From assembly GCF_933775445.1 (NCBI RefSeq), contig NC_065875.1, forward strand, positions 22,939,555 to 23,003,554: a stretch of DNA of 64,000 bases, written 5' to 3'. The notes beneath the pieces were generated by a model. It saw only the letters and a program-made list of their open reading frames with translations, was not told the DNA's origin and did not search any database. This DNA is from Argentina anserina (Eukaryota > Streptophyta > Magnoliopsida > Rosales > Rosaceae). This document shows positions 11,640-22,739 of the stretch, piece by piece. Made by a program: the position numbers and the translations under genes. Position 1 is the first letter of the stretch. Each line of letters starts with the position of its first letter.

Positions 11640-12310
11640 TAAATAACAATGACACCATTCTTGTGGATTTCGTAAATTGTTGTTGGGTAGAAGATAGCCA
11701 ATAGGTTGCATACATGTGTCGGCAAAATCAATGAAAGAGATCAATGGCACCCAGTCGACCCCCCCCCCCCCCCCCGAGTCCGCCACAGGTACTTGTCCTA
11801 TCGGCCGCATTTTACCATGATTAAGAATTTTGAATATGAAAATTTTGGTAGGACCAGTCCTATCTCTCGGCTATTAACAAAAGTATTCTTATCTATTATT
11901 ATCATTGACATTACCTTATATTTTATTTTTGTCAATCTTTTTGAATTTGAGACATTGCATATATATCGGTGTATATCCAATTCCGTATAGTGGATTATCA
12001 CAGATACTCTACGCTGTCAACAAGCACATTCAATGAATTTAGTGAGCACATTTGTGTGACATCTCAGCTCCCTTGATTTGCTTATTTGGATGCTACAGGA
12101 AATGAATTCTGCAAACTCTTTCTCATCTGCTTGCTTGAATAGGCAAAAGAAATTTAATATGTACGTATAACTGATATAAGAATTAAGCATGCGCCAACAA
12201 ACGAGCCAGACATATTCCTGGACTTGGATTCATTTGTGGACCACAATGCAAATAAGCATTTTCCCGAAAACTTCTGACCACAAACAGTGTATATTTTTAT
12301 TTCCTAAAAC
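11640..12310. other. Intergenic DNA with a homopolymeric C run
   Basis: An uninterrupted run of about 17 C lies at 11759-11775. The rest is AT-rich. The last part is the promoter of the gene starting at 12420. Confidence 0.6.
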
Positions 12311-12321
12311 CCTATATATAA
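12311..12321 (+). promoter_or_regulatory. TATA box
   Basis: 'cctatatataa' lies about 100 bases upstream of the ATG at 12420 and just before a C/A-rich leader that contains 'aaaccctagtcacc'. It is well placed for a plant core promoter. Confidence 0.6.
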
Positions 12322-12419
12322 GTTCATCCCATTCACTCATCTCACACCAAAACCCTAGTCACCAATATCATTGGGAGTTCAGGACTCAGAAAAGAAAACG
12401 TGAAGAAAAGTTGTTTGCC

Positions 12420-12996
12420 ATGGAGTTTGATTTGAGTCCTCAGTTCAACTTCGACTTGGGTATGAACACGAACCCCAGTCTTGAATTTCTCGAGGATGAT
12501 GATGATGAATTCTATACTGAGATGAGGAGGCAGATTATGATTCTTACTGGGGATCAGAAAGATGATTTTCCGGAGACCAAAGTCGTGAAGCCATCTTATT
12601 GTAGTGTCACCAAAGTCGTTAAGCCATCTTATAGTAGTGCCAGTAAACCAAGAAGCTTAAGCATCACATCATCACATGGCAGCATGAGCCTGTGGCAATA
12701 TGAGTATAACAGTACCAATTCAGAAGCAGTACCAGTTCAGCATGCAGAGTCCTGGGGAATTAGCACAGGGACTGGAGTTTTCATCCCTCTAAGTACTGTA
12801 AAACCCATAAGAAATAACAAGCCAAGTATGTACCCTGATTTTTTTTTTTTAAATCTTCTTCTTTTAAACCTGAAAAAAAAAGGTTGATTATTTTTCTTTT
12901 ACCGTCGATTTCACTAACTTATTGATGTTCTTGCCAGAATCAAGAGGAAGGGTAAATGACAGAAGAATTAAAAAGCGAGCGGACAACAAGCACTGA
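12420..12996 (+). CDS. Small plant protein of unknown function, 154 aa
   Basis: Two exons, 12420-12825 and 12938-12996 (465 bases, phase 1 intron, stop TGA). I start at the ATG giving MEFDLSPQFNFDLG because an upstream frame-extending ATG at 12189 lies before the TATA box. I do not recognise a named family. Visible features: an acidic stretch FLEDDDDEFYTEMRRQIMIL near residues 29-45 that may be helical, two tandem copies of TKVVKPSY near residues 53-70, a Ser-rich middle, a conserved-looking GTGVFIP segment and a strongly basic end (RGRVNDRRIKKRADNKH) that could be a nuclear localisation signal. The acid-then-base layout suggests a nuclear or adaptor-like protein, but that is inference only. 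It converges on the PAN-like gene 550 bases downstream. Confidence 0.72.
12576..12641 (+). repeat. 33-bp tandem coding duplication
   Basis: Two adjacent 33-base units (12576-12608 and 12609-12641) each encode TKVVKPSYxS(V/A). They differ at a few positions. The duplication keeps the frame. Confidence 0.8.
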
Positions 12997-13548
12997 TCAA
13001 GAAAACAACCTATTGCCTAGAGCTATGGCTCACCCGGAATTTTTATTAATAAATTGAATAATAAGTTAAGCTAGCCACATTCTTTTTTCCCAGATTATTT
13101 AAAAGCAATTACAAAGAATACCCCGAAGAAGTGCTTGCTTTAACTGTATCATTTCAGATCCATTTGTTGTTGTCCATGTTCAATTTTTTCATTTGTTTTC
13201 GTATTCAATATAAAAATTGACCCCTGCCATTGTTCTCGTGATATCTTTGTTGATGCCATTGTTTGGATTTAGCAAATAATGTAAAAATGACTGGTATATA
13301 TCCCCAAGAAGACATTCTTAAATTAATTTACATGTTGGAGGACCACCAAATCAGCCGTTACTAGATTCTACAAATGCCAAATGAAGCATAATAAAAAAGG
13401 GGGCTTCATAGCTGAGTCTGCATTTTGACGAGTAGCCATCTTCATGGTCTCAGCACTACTAAGCTGATTTACTAATACTACAGAGGTACTACTAACCATC
13501 ATCCCTTTATGTAAATCCTGAGGCCAAGTTGAACTGAAAGCGAAACTA
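12997..13548. other. Convergent 3' flanks
   Basis: Space between the stop codons of the unknown gene and the PAN-like gene; it should hold both 3' UTRs. 'aataaa'-type signals occur on the plus strand near 13050. No other feature seen. Confidence 0.5.
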
Positions 13549-16500
13549 TTAGTCCCTAGGACGGGCCATCCACAAAGAACTAAGTGCTCTGAGACGCGAG
13601 AAGTAATCGTTGATAACAAGAAGAGCACGAGCAGCTTGCCGAGTGGTCAGAATTCGATACAATTGTTGCAGAGTTTGCTGCCTCAACAAGTCAGCCTAAA
13701 GAGGAAAAAAAGCATGCACATTATTACCACAACAAGATACATTCATATCTCATAAATGGGGATGCATAATAAGTAACAAATCAAGCTTATCACCTGGATA
13801 AGGAAGTTCTGCAGTGTGCCAAGCTTGCCCATAGCAACTGCCATCTGCCCCATGTAATCGGCAACATCTGCAGAACCAGTAGAGCCATGAGCACTGGAGG
13901 ACAGTGTGTCTACAAGCGATTGTTGCAAAGCTTCCATCCCCTGTGATAAGGCATCTTCAGTCTGTTGAGAAGATTGTTGTAGATTGCATATCCCCATCAA
14001 CTGCTGATCTGTTAAAGGCTCAAGTTGATTCCCAAGTATCTGGTGGACACACCCAACAACAAAGTTAGATCCCACAATTGCATACCAGAAAAACAACTTG
14101 TACTTGAAAAGAATCAAACAGATGATTGAGCACCTTGAGAAGTTCAGAGGAGCGAAATCCACCCAACCACATAAAACACCTTTCGGCAGGTGTCTTCCAC
14201 ATGCCAGAGAGCATATGGAATACATCAGCCTTGGCGGCAACACTCTTTAACCTGAATATCTCATCATAGTGTGTCATAACACTATCAACATGAACTCGCA
14301 ATCCATTATCTACCAGATGAGAATTTACAGCCGATCGCAGCTCATGTATTAGGCGCTGATGTTCATCAAGCCAGCGTGCATACTCAAAATCAAAAATTAA
14401 TGCCCCTGAACAATCAAAACACTTTATCAGGGAATGGTTATCAAAGGGCATATATCTTAGCTGAACTTAAATTTTCCTAAAGACTGTTGGTGGTATGCAG
14501 CTCAGAATATGGGAATCTATTTATCTAGGCCATACAAGTTAATACCTTAAATCAATACATCAATACAAATTAAAATTTCCTTAAACTTAGTACAGGCTCT
14601 ATGGATGAATCAAAATCATTGAAACAAGGCCAGGAATAGAAGCAAAACAAGCACACATGTATCTAAAGTAACTCACCACTTCCCCCCACAGAGTGACCTT
14701 GATCCCCTGACGGTCCAACAAACATACCCTGCATTGACATACCAAATCAAGAATGACAATGGACTTGAAAGAAACAAAAACCTTTTCTCATGTGTGAAAT
14801 CTACAAAATTGTGCACACCTGCTGGCGCGCTCGTTGCAGCTCTTGCTCAAGTTGCGAAAGCTTGAGTCTACTATTCTCCAATTGCTGGACATATGCCTAT
14901 CCAAAACCAAAACCTATAAATGTTCCAAATATACTTCATTCATTAACTTAAAGTCAATGCAATTATTTTCATTAAAAAGATCCCAGAGTTTACTCAAAAC
15001 GACCTAATTGATTAAAAGGGAGCACAAGTGACTATGAGAGGGGCAAGTTGAAAAAAGGCTTAGTCATTCAAGAGAACACTGGGCATTTATATCAAACCTA
15101 ACTATAGCTGGCTGTGTATCTACAGGGTATTCTGGACCTAGAAATTCATGTCTTAATACAGATTAACAGTAGCCTAGAGCTAAACATGTAGTAGTCATGC
15201 AGGCTGCCCTGCTACGCAATAAAGACCATTAATGAAGAGAGAAGATGAGAAATGACATCATATCAGAAAAGATGCTTACTTTCTTCCTAAGTCGACTCTT
15301 CCTAGCTGCTTCTCGATTCTGAGCCAAGCGACGTAGTGACTGCAAGTTCATTAGCCCCAACAAATCAAAATTAACACTCGAAATAATTGGCTTCCTAAGA
15401 ACAACAAACACAACAAATTTACAGTATAAGTTAGGTTGGAACCTTTTGGTCACTTGTTCTTCCATTGGCCTGCTCTATGGAATTGGAATCCACTACTACT
15501 AGTGCTCCATGCTGAGCTCCACGAAGCTATAACAAAATCATAAACCTACCAATCAGAAACTTTCAATCGCATAACAAAGCACAATTCCAGCACTACAAAT
15601 CCACATTCCCGGGTATCTAAGTTTTACAGCAACATATCAAACAGAACAAGCACTAAATTGGACCCTTCTGGAAGATCAAAACAAGTGGAAAATCCAACAG
15701 TTCTAATTTGAAAACAAAAAAAAGATTCTAAATCCCAGCATGACCCACCAATGCTAAACTTTATAGATATATAGATTCCCCTGAAGCAACATAGTAGAAG
15801 ACACTGTATATGAAAAAAAACACAGTGAAAGACGCAGCATATGTTCAAGAAAATAGAGACGAGCGCAAAAGAGGTATACAAGGTTCTTGTCTTCGGTGTC
15901 GATATCTGTAGAGGTGTCAGTCTGCTGACTGTGCTCCGCCATAGCCGAATCACCCCAGTTCTCAAAGTGGCCGTTGTTTCCAGACGACGTCGTTCCTTTG
16001 TGATGGTGGTACATGTACGGCTGCTCTCCCCCTGTTCCCGACAGGGTTGAGCCTATGTCCAAGCACCCCGGGCTCTATAACACCGCCATTTAATCACCAA
16101 GTTAACAAAGTGAAACAGAAAACTATGATTTCAATAAGTACAAAAAGGAATTTCTTGACGATTGAAGAGTGTACCGTGTTGAAGGTCGCATAGTGCAAAG
16201 TATTAGGTACAACAGCAACGTTGTTGTTGTGGTTTGCTTTTAAGCTGAAGATAGAGCCTACAACACAAAATAACACATACCTTATTATATGAGTAAAATG
16301 AAAGATTTTGTTTCATAGTTGATATACTAAAAGAGGAAGGATCATACTTGAGCTTAAATCAAGAGCATCGTCTTGAGGAAACACAATAGCGGAATGATCA
16401 AGCTCTCCAAGATCCGCAAAACGCGTTTGGGTGTCATCTCCTCTGTTTTTATTACACAACATAGAAACAGAGGAACCAAAAATTTAAAGGCCTCATCTTT

Positions 16501-16660
16501 TTGTGCAAAACCAGCAACCAAAAGCAAAGGAAGTAAAAACTTAGCTAGAGACTTGTGAAAATAATAAAAGCAGAGCCAAAGAAGCTATCTTCTACCTGAA
16601 ATAGAAAGAAGAGTGTGAATACAATTCTGGGTTCGTTGGAACTGGTTTGAAGCTCTGCAT
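13549..16660 (-). CDS. PAN: TGA-class bZIP transcription factor, PERIANTHIA-like, 458 aa
   Basis: Eleven coding exons: 16660-16596, 16442-16348, 16257-16175, 16074-15880, 15526-15443, 15339-15280, 14896-14819, 14728-14677, 14405-14134, 14039-13794, 13695-13549 (1377 bases, all phases consistent). The start MQSFKPVPTNPELYSHSSFYFRGDD and the HSQQTDTSTDIDTEDK block are typical of PAN rather than other TGA clades. The basic region (SLRRLAQNREAARKSRLRKK, about residues 195-214) and the zipper (AYVQQLENSRLKLSQLEQEL) are intact. They are followed by the DOG1/TGA domain with the YARWLDEHQ, MLSGMWKTPAERCFMWLGGFR and LTDQQLMGICNLQQSSQQ signatures. The protein ends ARPRD-stop, as in PAN. PAN binds TGACG/AAGAAT-type sites in the nucleus and sets floral organ number, activating AGAMOUS with redox-sensitive cysteines. 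Length matches the family (Arabidopsis about 450). Nothing is broken. Confidence 0.93.
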
Positions 16661-16744
16661 TTCTTGAACTTCGTTGAAGGTTCCTAACAATCTCTTTAAG
16701 GAAAAGGAAGGTAAAAGATGATATGGGTCAAAACTCTTTCAGTC

Positions 16745-16790
16745 TTTTGAGTTCGAGAAGGAGAAGGAGAAGGAGAAGGAGAAAAGAGAG
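16745..16790 (-). promoter_or_regulatory. CT-rich leader of the PAN-like gene
   Basis: On the minus strand this is a run of CTTCTC repeats upstream of the ATG, the usual look of a plant pyrimidine-rich 5' UTR. A TATA-like TTATATATTTTT lies further upstream at about 16826-16837. Confidence 0.45.
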
Positions 16791-17277
16791 AGGCAGTGAA
16801 GAGAAGTGAGGTGAGTTAGAAATGAAAAATATATAATCTTGGTGTAGCTTTAAGAAGAGGATAGCGTATCAGGACTCCTAATATAATAAATTTTAGACAC
16901 TGAGAGGCTTTTCCTTTTATTATTGATTTCTGACTTGGGATTTTAGCTTCCCAATACCCCGCCACAATTCTCTCTCTCCTCCCCACTCTCTCTTCCTGGT
17001 GCGTCTCTCTCACTCTCCGCTGTCTCCCATGTCACTCTGCTACAGGTAACAAAGGAAAACCCAGATTAAGAACATGGAATCGACAAGTGCCACAATCGAA
17101 CATGTGTCATCACCAACCAGAATACTCTTTTCTTGCTTATTCATCATATAATATATCATCAAATATAACACAGAGATCACATTTTTTCCAGCTTTTGATA
17201 CTTAAACATTAACATGACATGATAAGATGAAATGAGTTAATTGCAAAATTAGCTTCTCGCTAATTATGTCCAAACTT

Positions 17278-17455
17278 CACATTACGAAATGTAGTAGTTA
17301 ACCGTTACTCAAAAATGATAGTGAGTGATGTGAGAGTGGATCAACCTTTAATATGATTTTGTTTAGTTTCGACATATTACAAAATGAAGTAGTTAACTGA
17401 AAATGACAATGAGTGATGTGAGGGTGGATCAATTTTTAAGATAATTTTGTTTAGA
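17278..17455. repeat. Tandem duplication of about 90 bp
   Basis: Two diverged copies, about 17278-17371 and 17372-17455. Both contain 'agtagttaac', 'gtgagtgatgtgag' or its close variant, 'ggtggatcaa'-like sequence and 'attttgtttag'. Confidence 0.7.
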
Positions 17456-17592
17456 GTAACTTAACATTTGACGGATTGAGGATAGTTAACGTGGGGATTC
17501 ACGATGGGAAGAGAGAGCGTGTGAGATGATCAACCCAACTTGGCCCAAGACAAAAGAAAACGGCCCCTACTTAGTTGATGTGATTCTCTGTT

Positions 17593-17593
<1 letters not shown>

Positions 17594-17627
<34 letters not shown>
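17594..17627 (+). repeat. TC microsatellite
   Basis: An uninterrupted run of 'tc' dinucleotides, about 17 units, in the PAN upstream region. Confidence 0.9.
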
Positions 17628-17629
<2 letters not shown>

Positions 17630-18924
17630 GCCTCTCTTGCTCTCTCACTAGGTTTAGGGTGTCTCTTCCTACTCTGAGCTTGCCTCATTGATTCTAGCAT
17701 ATACTCTCTATCCAACTCTAAAACGTACACTATCGATTCCCTCCAGCCCTGGCCCTTGTAGACCTGAATTATTTACTAGTATCACTGCGAGGATCTGCAG
17801 CTATCATACGTACCATGGGGAAGAGCGCCTGCGCGCGAAAACTGATGGGATGTGAATCAAATGAAACCAAAAAGAAAGAAAAAATAGAGAAGAAAAACTA
17901 AGTAACAGTGTTGGTAATTTTATTATATTCCCTGTTTGGCGTGGCTTGAAAGGAACCTCTTGGTAATGGCAAAGCAGAGCTTCGAAACACGGCCGCTTAT
18001 TTACTGTGCCTTTCTTCTGCTTCTTCTGTCTCCCTGCGTGTGGCAGACTCCATTGGCAGCATTGCATTTACAGTCTTTGCATGCAAACTGCAAAATACAT
18101 TTTTTTTGGGCCAAACGGGGAATATGACGCTATCTCATAGAGAGGCCAGTGGTACACTAATGGCGTGTCAGTTTCCCTCTTGGTGTTTTAGCCTTTTGGT
18201 TCTCGCCCGATGCTACTACTGCTACTTGTAGACTTGTAAGACTTGTAGTAGTAGTACTAGTACTTGGTGCATTGTTTGGTGTGTTTCAGAGAGACAGAGA
18301 TCTTGGTGGTGATGCAAGCACGAGAGATATGGCCTCACGTGACTTTCATCTAATGAGTTCATCATGGTCGCCATGCCCATCATGCTCATCATCACAGAGC
18401 CTTCTGCTGTTTTCCATCTCAAGCTTAGTTTCAAGTTTCTGTGTGTAGGATCCCTTCTGCAAGCTCTGAGCTTCTGCAAGTTTCCTGGGGTTGTAAATTT
18501 GTCATCTTGCATGCCAAACAGAAGAGAAGTCATGGCTCTTCTTTTGCTACTCAATTACTATTTGAATTAAAAAAAAAAAAAAAAGGGAACTTGGTACCAG
18601 AACCAAGAATTGGGACTTTGTAAGGGTTTAAATTTTCTGACACAAGATAATTTTCCAGACGCAAAAGATATGCCCCAGCTTTGTGGCTGAACAATAATGA
18701 CTAAATAAGATTGTGGTTGTGCAATAGACAAATTCAAAAGTTACATTTAAGTGCTTAACCAGGAGGCCAACACAAAAGGAGAGATGAAAATGTCATACAA
18801 AGGCAATCAATGACCAAGTTAAACAATTGAAGTTGCTCGCCTGCTCTAATCTGTGTAGCTTTAAACCTAATTGACCAACTTCTTTTGAACTCGGACCCCA
18901 ATCGCTGAGCCGCCTATCGGTCAA

Positions 18925-19022
18925 GATTTGCGTTGGATGAGTAACTATAGAGCTAACCAAAGATCAGCTATCCTATAACCAAAATCAAAAGGATTTGCGT
19001 TGGATGAGTAACTATAGAGCTA
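18925..19022. repeat. 31-bp direct repeat, spaced 67 bp
   Basis: 'gatttgcgttggatgagtaa' followed by 'ctatagagcta' occurs at 18925-18955 and again at 18992-19022 without a mismatch. It lies just past the 3' end of the CTL gene. Confidence 0.85.
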
Positions 19023-19059
19023 TTAATTACATTGTACAATTTATGAGACGAGTGATTAT

Positions 19060-22000
19060 TCAAAAAGGGAACGTTTCAAGTGTTTGGTGGTTATCAACCC
19101 GATTGTGGGTTAATACTTCCCTTGCCCGGGCACTCCTATATTGAAGACGCTGGTGTAGCATCTCCGACATCTGATTGAAGAATTCAGCATCCCACCTATG
19201 TATTAACAATGGATCTTCAGCATAACAGATATAGATAGATGTAACGGCGCTCTCCACAACCACCATTGCTATTCCCACCTGAAAATTACATGATCCATGG
19301 TATATTTTCTCTATCAGATAAATAAACGGCAAGAATGAGTATGATACTCCAAACAAAGCTCAATCTGGTTGTTTAGAATAGGCAACCAAGAAAGTAAACT
19401 TGTCAACATGTTATCCAATACAGTCAAGGCCAATCGCAGATAGTGGTTATGGTGACTATTTGATCGTCAACTAGGGGTGCTCTTCACAGTTTTCTTCATC
19501 TATATCGTTTTAACTGATTCAACATGGAAAACCAAGGGATGCACTAATGTAGTGGACAAGACTAAAACAAAGAAGGGAGCTAATGCAAGAATGGGAAGCT
19601 ATGGAAAGTAGAAATGCATGCCAGTATCAACTCAAGGAAAAAAAACAGACAAATTTAAATTGTGTCTATCTCAACATGATTAGTATTACGAGAAAACTTC
19701 ACTGAGTTCGCATAAAGATCCAGAAAGCGGCAGAGATGAAGCACTACGATCTAAGAAATCCCATTAAAAGTCTAAGCAACATTAAACAAGTTATGAATTA
19801 TCTTTCAAATTGCTTACTCAGAGCACAAAAAATTCTGCAAAACGAAGGGCTATCTTCATTCAAGGAACTTACCAAGATCATTCCCATCAACATTGCAGTG
19901 GACCCGACCATAGCCACTCTGTCCTTATATTTAATCCATGTCCAGATCCCCGAGCAAGTTCCGGTAATAAGCCCACCCAACAATGTGCCCATCAATAATA
20001 CCGCACCTGAGCAATCATAGGCAATGAGTGCCTCAACTCCAGTAGACTGAAATAACTCCCAAGCATCCCTCGCTGAATGATTGAAATTTTTGCCAGAAAC
20101 AGCTATCTGTAGGGAACAGGAAGCATATCACTGAGCAACAACAAAGTCTAAACAAGTTCAGGACAATAGCAAGAATTAACAGGTGGTTTAGGCACTGAGA
20201 GCGCACCACTATCAAGGATAACTTTTTTGTTAAACATACATATTCGGGAAATGCAGAACATGTAAATGGACGATAAAAGCAACTGAATGTAAAAGGTAAG
20301 GCTGTTATTGTGAAAATTACAAACAATGACCAGACTTCCGGTAGAAGTCTTGCATATAAATAGCAAAATACTTCTTTTAGGTTAATTAATATTTCTGCTG
20401 TTTACATTCTTGGGAAAGTTTTTTTTCCCTTGCACTCCAACTAAACACTGTAAGGTTGATGTATTAATGTAAATCCAAGGCAGCAAATATTCAGGAGTAA
20501 AGAAAAAAAATGTAGCTTTGATAGTTTGATCCATTAACAAGTCAAATGCAAATAAAGCAGACAAAGGCTTCTCAATCACAAATTACCTGGACGTAGGCAT
20601 ACTTGTTAAAGAATCGGACAAGTGTCTCCACGAGATGAAAGAGGAAATCGACAAAGCAAAGTAGACACTCATTGTTGCCAATCTTAGACCGGACTCCCCT
20701 GATCTGAATTATATTTCAGAAGTTAAAAACTAAAATAATCACTATCAAATGTATATGGAAATGATTTGTGAATATCAGGATGAAAAAAGTGTGCAGGCAT
20801 GTTACCGTCCAGCGCAAAGTCCGAATGGCAGCTGTGAAAAGTGATCCATAGCAGATGCTGCCAAAAGAAGTGGTGACTGCATACCGAAGAGACTTCATTA
20901 GTGACTTTGGAGGTATTGATGAGCCCTCTCGACCACCATGGGATAGAACAAGAAACACCATCCCAGACACAATAACATGCACAGTATTACAGAGAACAGC
21001 ACCCGTCCAAAATAAGCTTACAGAGAGAACCTACGTGCATTCGTGACAGCGTTATTAGTCCATTACCTGAGGCATATTTTATGTTTTATTGCATTTCTAT
21101 GCCATGAGAATAGATGAAAGAAGAGCAAAACTTGCCAGCTCACCACAAGAAGCCACCAGCGTCCACCATCTCCAATGCCTAAAGCTACAACACCAGCTGC
21201 CCCAAAGGACCATATACCCATCCATAAAAGCATAATAAGCATGAATGCATATGCTACCCTCATAACTTCAGGGAGATTCCATACCATCTTGACAGCTGCT
21301 TGTAGCACCAGCATGGTAAAGGGTAGTCTATTGATCAAAACTAGAATCAGAAAGACTGCAAGGGAATCTGATTATTTGGATTGTAACTTATGCATGTAAT
21401 GACATATCTAAGTTTCACATCATTTGAAACTAACTGGATGGAATAGAGTGTGTTTACAAATTACAACCTAGCTAAGAATCAAGATTAATGTTGAATTCTG
21501 AAACCAAAAAACAGTATAGGCAACTGGAACTCCCAATAACTAACTACAAGATACTACCGTGATCCACATCATACTAAATAGATATAACAGACAGAAGCTC
21601 TAATTAGTAAATAATTAAATATAGGTAACCCAGCAATCCAGCCCTGAGGTATAATGCCAGATTGTAGACATGTATGTAGAAGAATCCTTATAAAGCCATC
21701 AGATAGCCATCAGATTCCCAAAGCTGTGAAGGTGAACCTAGACTAGCCTGGGCAACCCCTTTCCCCGCTTTTTCACTTATAATCTACACAAGTAACATTC
21801 AAATCTTTTACATACAATATGCTAATGGTCCAACAGAAGAAACACATGTATGTGAGCAGTGCCATATGAAGTTGCAACCAAACCATCCTGATCTATCAAA
21901 CTCTACTTAACGACATTGTCTAATACTTGAAATGCACCAAATTAACAGCACAAACATAAGCAATAAATTTGTACCTGTCTACAACTGCCAATAAATACAG

Positions 22001-22739
22001 GAACAACAAACCAGCACCAATCGCAAATGCAACCCCCCAGAAGAACTGCTCCATCCAAAAACACAGAACACTGAGCACAGCAAGATAAGTGGTCAAGATA
22101 TGCACCGCAATCTTCATCATGTTACCCGCCTGAGATCCAAGAAACAACAACCAAGTCCATCCAAGAACAGTCCCAACTCCACCAGCTAGAGCATAAAGCG
22201 GCCAATAATCCTCAGTCAAACCCTTCTGATTTTCCAAGTACTTTTTGGTGAACCTATCTAAGTTTAGCCTATCTGATTTCTTAAACCTATTGATCCCCAA
22301 AACCGCCAGGGCACCTCCCACCAAAACCAAATGAATCATAAATATTCCCAACCAGAACACATCACGCCACCGCCGTGACGACTCCGCCGCCATGGTTTGG
22401 CTGCCGTCAGCACTCCGGCTCTGGCCCACATTCTATAACAGAAAATTTAACAACCTTTTTCAATACAAATTGAGCTGAAACCAACAATTTCAACTTAAAC
22501 AACATAAAGTTGAGTACTTCACCAGACATTATAACAGAGCTGCTTAACTGAACTGATCAGACGCCCGAAATATATATATAACTAGTAAAAACATCCTAGT
22601 ATGATACAATTAGGTGGTTAAAGCTTGAGTCTTTGCGTGAATAGGTAAAAAGAAGGGGTGGGATTACCGGATCGGAGGCGGAAATTGAGGCGGAGTTGAC
22701 GGACGAGGAAGAGGAGGAGCTGTGAGAGATGTTATTCAT
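19060..22739 (-). CDS. Choline transporter-like (CTL/SLC44) family protein, 502 aa
   Basis: Seven coding exons: 22739-22668, 22432-21975, 21327-21144, 21030-20806, 20703-20587, 20106-19873, 19278-19060 (1509 bases, phases closed). A Ser-rich cytoplasmic leader (MNNISHSSSSSSS) is followed by the first membrane helix (VFWLGIFMIHLVLVGGALAV), a charged loop, and about nine further hydrophobic segments. Family landmarks seen include RLPFTMLVLQAAVKMVW, SYGSLFTAA-like SICYGSLFTAAIRTLRW, NECLLCFVDFLF, FFNKYAYVQIAVSGKNF and DCSGAVLLMG, and a C-terminal YAEDPLLIHRWDAEFFNQMSEM. SLC44/CTL proteins move choline and related compounds across plasma and trans-Golgi membranes; in Arabidopsis the CTL/CHER1 relative shapes sieve plates, though this gene belongs to the shorter, less-studied group. 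Substrate is not deducible from sequence. The acceptor of exon 3 is set by phase (after CAATAG), not by the nearer TTCTAG, which would give a stop. Confidence 0.9.

Larger units (their letters stand above)
16850..19059. other. PAN upstream region and intergenic DNA
   Basis: No coding gene seen. It contains a local duplication (17278-17455), a TC microsatellite (17594-17627), an A-rich run near 18570 and a short direct repeat (18925-19022). The first 1-2 kb are the likely regulatory region of the PAN-like gene. Confidence 0.45.

Noticed and set aside
13368..13628. A minus-strand open frame extending past the PAN-like end
   Set aside because: It is another reading frame. In the true frame the protein ends at ARPRD followed by TAA, as in the family.
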